A program made the position numbers and the translations under genes. From NCBI GenBank assembly GCA_023078685.1, contig JALGAS010000003.1:1612001-1676000 (forward strand): 64,000 bases of DNA, in the 5' to 3' direction. This document shows positions 58,201-64,000 of this stretch, piece after piece (within the stretch, counting starts at the first letter, position 1; each line of letters opens with the position of its first letter). The notes below the pieces were generated by a model. It was not told where the DNA came from, made no database searches, and worked only from the letters and a program-made list of their open reading frames with translations. This DNA is from Neopestalotiopsis rosae. Its lineage: Eukaryota; Ascomycota; Sordariomycetes; Amphisphaeriales; Sporocadaceae.

Positions 58201-60194
58201 GTTAATAAAGCTGCCACTGGCTGATCGCCAGATGATCAAATGTGCGCAGTCAAGTCAGCATTTGCGAATCATGGCGGCGGCTCTGGGGGAACATATTGCA
58301 ATTTCCTTAGCACGTCTATGGGGGCCTATCACTTCCGCATTCAGTCTGCGGTAGTGCATCCACTGCTTGGCGGCGCTGAACACTATTGTCCATTTGGATA
58401 AACCCATTCTCGACCCTGGAATTCTGCCAGAGACCTCATTGGGTACCGTGATTAAAACGGCTTGACGGGGAATCTGTTCCTGCAAGACGGATGGCCGACG
58501 CAGTTGACAATAGGACAACCACCGTTCAAGCAGATTCTGCTAGGCTCTAACTTAGCAACCAGACTGACATCGTCGAAGCGCCATACTAGGGGCCGCGGAG
58601 TCCAATTCCCATTATCCGATTCCGCACTTGAACGTCGTAGGCCGCGGCACCGTCCACGCCATCCAACACTGGCAAATAGATGCGCTCATGGCTGATCCAT
58701 CTCAGGGTCTGCGGAACCAAGATCTGCTCAGACCAGGGACCAAAACCATTGACTTCCCGCCAGCCGCTTCAATGCCCAAAGCGCACGGCTATGTCGGGGA
58801 CCTCAGCTTTCCTCGCGTCTGCTATTAAGTTACAACTAAGAGGGAGTATAACCGGATCGACAACGAGGGCATTATTAGGCTGCCGAAAGACGGATCTAGC
58901 CAACAGGCTATTATCTGATAAAGTACGAAACAAGACCATAGCGTTTCATATACTACAGGTAAGGCATTGGGTCTCGATGGATGCATGCATTCTGGCATAC
59001 GAGCGAAAAGACGCCGCTTCACAGTACTCCTTTGCTTGATATACAGTACCCAAGTTTACCTACCAGGCTACCTACTGCCGACATACACTACTTCGACGTG
59101 CATAACCTAATGTACAGTATCACACTACGCACGATATAAGCAGCGTGTTCCGCATATGGTGGGGGCCGATCAAACTCCACGCTTGATCCCACGGAGCTCA
59201 AATCGGGTACGGATCTTATCGATATGCAATGATGTATACTTTCGATTCGTATACTACCATAATCATGTTCTGACCCCACGACGACTTCCATTACTGCTCT
59301 CGACTTGCATGAGTTGCAACTCCTCAGGAATGTGAGCCTAGTCAAGTCAATCACCACACTGGAAGTCATCCTTGCGCAGGAAACAATATTGATACAACAG
59401 AAGCAATCCATCAGCTGATCGCCGTGTATCGAAACAGAACATGGCGGGTCTTGTGCGTGGTTATCCTTGGTCTTCATGTTCAGCTTGATGCTATCAGTCC
59501 AATACGATGTTTCCAGTCTTCTACTAAATCCGAAAACGAGCACCAGGGCCAGCCAAGTAGTCACTACTTGCATCTTCAAATTGATGCGTCACGATCGCTG
59601 ATCAGCGACGAACCCAACTATTTTTACCTCCAGGTAATCACCTTTACTGGTCCGCAACTTCACATGATAGAGCAAACTTGATTCATGGTCCAACCTGGTC
59701 GTGTTTCTAATCAAACACGAGCCCAGGTCCTTAACCCCGCAAAAGCCAAGATGCCGGCAACCCGTGCGTTCGTTCCCGCAGCATGAACATGTCCCTGGGT
59801 TTTGGATCCGCAGACGATCAAACGAGGTGAATCATAGTGTGGAAACTGCAAGCTGTAAAAACGCTCAACGGCATGTGAGGATCTCATCAACGGCGGATTC
59901 TGAGGATGATTATGGTAATTGCAGCCATGAAATCTGCAGCAAACGTAGGATATAGGAGCGTTGCCTTTATTCACGCGCCTCAACAAGGTTCCCATGATTC
60001 AATAAGATGCTACCTATAGGCATTGAAGCCGCCCACTGGCATATACTTCAAGTGTCTATTTTCTGAAACACGGAAACTCTGCACCCTCAAAATGACATAT
60101 GACAGTTTCTTCTGATAAGACCCAGGAAGCCGGTGGTTTTTGTTTGGCCGAAAAGACCTCATGGCATCCCTGAGCCGTGTTTCCTGCGACGCCG
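55238..60194. other. 5 kb gene-free region upstream of the kinesin gene
   Basis: No recognisable conserved gene. The first 1.5 kb is probably the kinesin promoter and leader and has GTAGGT-type short repeats at 56555-56605 and a CAGTC repeat near 56925-56942. The 57-60 kb part carries only short, unremarkable frames. One with a signal-peptide-like start (59088-59573, minus strand) is listed separately. Confidence 0.5.
59088..59573 (-). CDS. Possible small secreted Cys-containing protein (doubtful)
   Basis: An uninterrupted 161-codon frame from the ATG at 59573. Its N-terminus (MQVVTTWLALVLVFGFSRR) has a hydrophobic core like a signal peptide. The remainder has about ten Cys, including DCFCC and SCNSCK. 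No family is recognised, codon use is unremarkable, and it stands alone in a gene-free stretch, so a chance frame is the likelier explanation. Confidence 0.15.
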   Translation of the reverse strand: MQVVTTWLALVLVFGFSRRLETSYWTDSIKLNMKTKDNHAQDPPCSVSIHGDQLMDCFCCINIVSCARMTSSVVIDLTRLTFLRSCNSCKSRAVMEVVVGSEHDYGSIRIESIHHCISIRSVPDLSSVGSSVEFDRPPPYAEHAAYIVRSVILYIRLCTSK

Positions 60195-61367
60195 TCAGAT
60201 GACGCGGATGCCGCGACCAACACTCCCCGTCTCAAAGATCTCGACGAGTCCCGAGCCGACTGCCTCCTGAAGTACCCATTCAAAAGACAAGCCGCGAAAC
60301 TGTTTCCACTTGCGAGTGCGACCAGGGAGAATGCCGGCGAACTCGCCCCTCGATTTCTTGGCCATGTAGGCCGCCTCGTCCTTGGCTACACCACCGTCCC
60401 ATCGCTCGCGAAGAACGTCTTCCGGCGCCTCCCGGTAGCGAGACTTGCCCAGCAGGGAGACGAGATGTTCCAGGGCTGCTGCCACCAGCTTGAGAAACGT
60501 CCCGTTGCCCGGCACGGCCAACTGCATCTCCATCGCATTAGCCGGCAGCCGCGCCGCACTGCCAGTTCCTCCAGCCATAGTTAGTGCTCCGGCGCCGCCC
60601 ACGGCACCGAGTGATCCCGTGGCTTGTTTGGATACGTTTTCGATGGAGACGAGGCTCGTTTTATCTTCGGGCCGGGAGTACACGTTCATCATATGGGATA
60701 ACGAGTGTGTCTCTGTATGGTGAGCTGTAAGGAAACCGGCGTTGAACAGTTCATTCAAGGCCGATGAGGGCAGTTCTGCTCGTTGTACCTTTCGGGCCAT
60801 CGGATTCTCTTTTAAATATGCCTTGAACTGCACCCGCGTCGGTTCCGAAAGCTGAGATGCCTCGTCCAGCATCTTCTCAAGATCACTGCTAAGTATCAAT
60901 GTCTCGCCGATCTCGCCTCTTTTTACAACCTCAATTTTCCGTATAAATCCAGCCCGCACAAGCTCGGCGATCTCGCGCTCCACTGAGCTCGGCGAAGACA
61001 GTAATATCTGAACATGTGATACCGTCACCAACGGTGGCAGATGTTTCCGGAAATTCAGTGCCTCTGCAATACGCGTGCTGTTCATGCCGGCGCCTTGTGC
61101 GGGAATCGGGCTAAACATGTGCGCGCGCAGGTAATGGATCGCCTGCGGGGTGTCGCGCAGTCGGAGATCGGTCGCGAGTGCGTGAACAAGGCCTAGATCG
61201 TCAAGTTTCTCATCGCCAAAGTAGTCTTCATCCTCATCTCCACGGGCGTTGTTGCCGCTGGCAGATTTCTTGCGCGGAGAGGATGAGGGTGTTCGTCGAG
61301 AGGACGAGGCTCCAGACTTTGCGCTGCCCTTCCTAACCCGGCCACCCAGGATTCGACTCAAACTCAT
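60195..61367 (-). CDS. STK19-like winged-helix protein
   Basis: A single exon encodes 390 aa. The frame continues upstream to 61535, but the ATG at 61367 (MSLSRILGGRVRKG) is preferred because the extension is Ser/Cys-rich and not conserved-looking. After a basic Ser-rich N-terminus (about 1-45) comes the STK19 domain: LPPLVTVSHVQILLSSPSSV, then EIAELVRAGFIRKIEV, LPSSALNELFNAGFLTA and, at the end, SFEWVLQEAVGSGLVEIFET. Despite the family name (serine/threonine kinase 19), no kinase motifs (no GxGxxG, HRD or DFG) are present. Human STK19 is now described as a winged-helix DNA-binding factor in transcription-coupled repair. A nuclear DNA-associated role is inferred here. Divergent from the last gene of the window. 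Confidence 0.85.
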   Translation of the reverse strand: MSLSRILGGRVRKGSAKSGASSSRRTPSSSPRKKSASGNNARGDEDEDYFGDEKLDDLGLVHALATDLRLRDTPQAIHYLRAHMFSPIPAQGAGMNSTRIAEALNFRKHLPPLVTVSHVQILLSSPSSVEREIAELVRAGFIRKIEVVKRGEIGETLILSSDLEKMLDEASQLSEPTRVQFKAYLKENPMARKVQRAELPSSALNELFNAGFLTAHHTETHSLSHMMNVYSRPEDKTSLVSIENVSKQATGSLGAVGGAGALTMAGGTGSAARLPANAMEMQLAVPGNGTFLKLVAAALEHLVSLLGKSRYREAPEDVLRERWDGGVAKDEAAYMAKKSRGEFAGILPGRTRKWKQFRGLSFEWVLQEAVGSGLVEIFETGSVGRGIRVI

Positions 61368-62341
61368 CGCAATGATTGTTTTGAGCAAACATGAGATTGT
61401 CCGACGTTCAAGAATTTGAACAGAAGAGGTACAGTGGAAGGGAATCCGCGACCCAGAAAGAGAGACTGCGTGTTGAGTGGCGATGTTGCAGTGTATGCCC
61501 ACTTTGAGACCTTGAGTTACAAGACACGACCACAACCCCTCCTAACAAACAGCCATCGCAAAATGAAGGACTGGACATATAGTTTGTAAATCATAACAAA
61601 CGCCACGTTTTGAAAAACCGCAAAGACTCACAAAAGCATCGCTCAAGACATTTGCAAATTGGTAACGAGGCAGCGCAGCTATGCAAGTATGTACGCCCTT
61701 CTTGTCAAAACAGAGTCAGCCATGAGTGGCGACAAGCAATGTACGTACTGCTTGGCAGACCACATGCGCTCAGTCAGATTTGACTGGCTGGACACTCTTG
61801 ACAACTCAAATTCTCGACCGTCGGGATAGAAGATCCTGTTATGCCGATACCCGCTGCCTTACTCGATTAAGCTACTAGCCTAATGTATGTAGGCTGTCAA
61901 CTGGTCCCCGTGGACCCCCTTGTCCAGCCCAGCATAAGGCACTTTCCCGTCCCTCAGACCCTGAAAATGACTGGCGGTGGGACGAAGCGGGAGTGCTGCT
62001 TTCAAGACATGCGACCATCTTATCATAAGCAATGACGGACTGGCAATAGCAGACACAACAGCAAGATTTCGAGTGACGCTGAATATGGTTGACTGAATGT
62101 TCATCATCCATCTCTATCATCCAGTAGTCATAGTGATTTTTGATAGCGCTTGTAGCTTCACATACCAATGACAAGATGATAATAGAGAGAGGCCTTGACC
62201 TAGTAGATAAAATGCCATGACGTCTGTCGTTGGATCAGCCCCATCTGCACCTACAGACACAGAAATCTGTATTCGACTCCACCGCCAGAATAATATCTAC
62301 AACTTGACATCACTGCCAATTTCTATCCTTCGACGCCCAAT
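61368..62341. other. Divergent intergenic region
   Basis: About 970 bp between the STK19-like (-) and histidine-phosphatase (+) genes. It should hold both promoters. No gene or clear motif is seen. Confidence 0.5.
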
Positions 62342-63282
62342 ATGCCACCGCGAGTTATCCTAATACGCCACGGCCAAGCCCTGCACAGTAAGTAGTGGTA
62401 CCAAAGAGCCGCTGCAACCCCAGCTCAAGACGGCGCAAATCTCTGACTGACACTCTGCTAGATATTGATGATAAGTCCCCAGTCCTTACTTGATGACTGC
62501 GCACGTGCGTCATGAAGGGGGTTCATTTCTTGCTGACATGACTACACATGACTGGACCTATGCAGATCCTGCCCTGACTTCAAAGGGAGAGGCACAGTGC
62601 AAGCAGCTCGCCCTCGATATCCAGAACAAGTATGCATTTCCCAAGGAGGAGACCTTGATCGTGGTGAGCCCGCTCCGGCGGACGCTGCAGTCATATCATC
62701 ACGGCCTCTCATGGCTGGCCGAGGAGGGCATACGGGTCGAACTCCGTGCCGAGTGGCAGGTAGGTCATTTTTTGTCTTGCTTTCTTACCCAAACCTGGAG
62801 GGATGCCGTGAACGGACAAACAAAGAAAGAGGAAAAAAGTGAGAAGAAAAAAAAGACTGACGCGGCGGGGGTTCAACCTTTGGCTACTATTACAGGAGAC
62901 CACAGCCAACCCATGTGATGTAGGGTCCGAGATCTCGGTCATCTCCAAGGAGTGGCCGCAGCTCGACTTTTCGCAGCTGGACCCCGTGTACCCGGCCAAG
63001 ACGGGGCTGTACGACGCCTCGCAGGAGTCGCTGCTGCGCCGGGCTCGCGTCGCGCGGCAGTGGCTGTTCCACCGGCCGGAGAAGTTCATCATCGTCATGA
63101 CGCACTCGGGCTTCATCCGGAGGGTCGTCCCGGACTGCGCAAAGTACGCCAACGCCGAGTACCGGACCTACGACTTCGCCACCGACGAGGACGAGGCGGA
63201 CGACGAGGGCAGGCCGTTCCGTCTCATTGAGCTCGAGGCCGTGCACCAGTCGCTGTCGACGCAGCAGCCATCGATTAAGTAA
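62342..63282 (+). CDS. Histidine phosphatase superfamily (phosphoglycerate-mutase-like) protein
   Basis: Proposed exons 62342-62387, 62462-62470, 62548-62759 and 62896-63282 encode 217 aa. The catalytic RHG motif is VILIRHGQALHN (His10). The second catalytic region is VVSPLRRTLQS, and the late His lies in MTHSGFIRR. The conserved substrate-loop pattern ETTANPCDVGSE follows the last splice. These are landmarks of small fungal phosphoglycerate-mutase-like phosphatases; the substrate is unknown and the protein is probably cytosolic. Joining HN to the expected DPALT motif needs a 9-nt exon and an intron with AT-AC ends (62471-62547). With them the protein reads HNIDDDWTYADPALTSKG, which has the family's usual spacing. 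A fully canonical alternative, one intron 62388-62565, is also in frame (208 aa). It deletes nine residues and yields HNPALTSKG, which is less family-like. Confidence 0.85.
62462..62470 (+). other. Proposed 9-nt microexon
   Basis: It follows a strong acceptor (CTGAC branch site, CTGCTAG) and supplies the end of Asn16, then Ile, Asp and the first base of the next Asp codon. It stops where ATAAGT begins. Confidence 0.5.
62471..62547 (+). other. Proposed AT-AC intron (77 bp)
   Basis: It begins ATAAGT and ends TACAC. A fungal branch-site match TGCTGAC lies 11 nt before the end. Removal joins phase 1 to phase 1 and gives the family-typical HN-8-residues-DPALT spacing. ATAAGT is the donor form described for U2-type AT-AC introns, whereas U12-type ones begin ATATCC. 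Confidence 0.5.
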
Positions 63283-64000
63283 CGATGGCGATTGCGTTAC
63301 AGGCAGAAGCGACTTGTGGCGGCCCCGAGGCAATCATAGTATTGCTGTCACAGAGCGTCCCCGTATGTCTGCAGATTCGAGGACCAGGAGAGAGACGGCA
63401 CAGTTCCGGACTCTCCTTGGCAGTCACAGGAATCTATACACTCCACGGACTTGGTGGCCAAGGCTTGCCATGCAAAACGTACGTGGAAGCAGGTATCATC
63501 TTGGAGACAAAGGATTTACAGATATTGGTCACAACATGCAGCAGCAGCAAGAGACTATATGGGTGTTTTTGTTTGTGTATGTAGCCGGTTAAAACCATGG
63601 GACACCGATACTTGGAAAAATATCTTCGGATACCCTCAAACGTACGGCTTATAGATCTTGCACATAAAATATAAAAAGCTGTAGCGACGGAAGAGGACGA
63701 TTCTACCAGCAAAGTATCGATATCGAATGTGCGTACGAATGTGAAGAAGAAAGGGAGAAAATTTTAGACCGCCAAAATTTTGGTGCGATTAAAGTCTAGA
63801 CTGGAGCCCGCCCACGGGCATTGCTAGCGTCCCACGCTAGGATCGTTTCTCCCATAGAACCTTGATGGGCAAAAGTCCAACATCAACATGAAGCCCGGTT
63901 GGGGCCAAATGCCGGATGCCACTCACGGTAGTGATGTGGGACAGTGGACTTTGCATTCGGAAAGATGTTTTAGTATTTTGCTTAGGGAGTATAGAGTGAT
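63283..64000. other. 3' flank of the phosphatase gene
   Basis: About 720 bp to the end of the window. It should contain the 3' UTR. No supported gene is seen. Confidence 0.5.

Noticed and set aside
61368..61535. In-frame N-terminal extension of the STK19-like protein
   Set aside because: It has no resemblance to the basic N-terminus expected of the family and starts from a weak position. The ATG at 61367 opens the typical basic segment.

Overview
The window looks like chromosomal DNA of a filamentous ascomycete (Pezizomycotina, most likely a sordariomycete and possibly Hypocreales; the order is an inference). The signs are eukaryotic genes with short introns (mostly 50-170 bp, GT-AG, CTGAC/CTAAC-like branch points) and gene families typical of this group: a RIM15-type PAS/AGC/receiver kinase, a CYP51 sterol demethylase, a HET-domain protein, a PTH11/rhodopsin-like receptor and a Kip2/KipA-like kinesin. 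Seventeen protein genes are supported. No rRNA, convincing tRNA, CRISPR array or intact transposon was seen.

Layout. 0.5-6.2 kb (-): RIM15-like kinase, followed by a 4.8 kb gene-free stretch. 11.1-12.1 kb (-): PlsC-type acyltransferase. 13.7-15.1 kb (+): bZIP factor. 15.7-17.7 kb (+): eIF3d. 18.2-19.2 kb (+): ribulose-phosphate 3-epimerase. 19.9-21.5 kb (+): class-V aminotransferase. 22.6-24.7 kb (+): Tpa1/Ofd1-type prolyl hydroxylase. 25.0-26.1 kb (-): DUF3074-type protein. 28.5-30.5 kb (+): intronless HET protein. 31.1-32.7 kb (-): CYP51. 33.6-35.3 kb (-): nine-exon PTH11-like membrane protein. 37.8-38.8 kb (-): alpha/beta hydrolase with an Asp nucleophile. 40.4-41.6 kb (+): Tvp38-like membrane protein. 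41.8-43.2 kb (-): SH3BGR/thioredoxin-fold protein. 44.7-46.5 kb (-): FUT8-like glycosyltransferase. 52.2-55.2 kb (-): kinesin. 60.2-61.4 kb (-): STK19-like winged-helix protein. 62.3-63.3 kb (+): histidine-phosphatase (phosphoglycerate-mutase-like) protein.

Most of these are core housekeeping genes (translation, pentose phosphate pathway, sterol and lipid metabolism, glycosylation, microtubules, nutrient signalling), not a co-regulated cluster. The 26-39 kb part is more accessory (HET, PTH11-like receptor, hydrolase) and has wider gaps. Two gaps of about 5 kb (46.5-52.2 and 55.2-60.2 kb) hold no recognisable gene.

The most interesting observation is in the last gene. The family-conserved N-terminus can be assembled in frame only by using a 9-nt microexon followed by an intron with AT-AC ends whose 5' site reads ATAAGT. 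That is the pattern of rare U2-type AT-AC introns. Other points of note are an interleaved (pseudoknot-order) inverted repeat at 36.04-36.08 kb, a 20-nt microexon in the receptor gene, a receiver domain with Glu in place of the phospho-acceptor Asp in the RIM15 homologue, and a cluster of CreA-type sites upstream of the epimerase.
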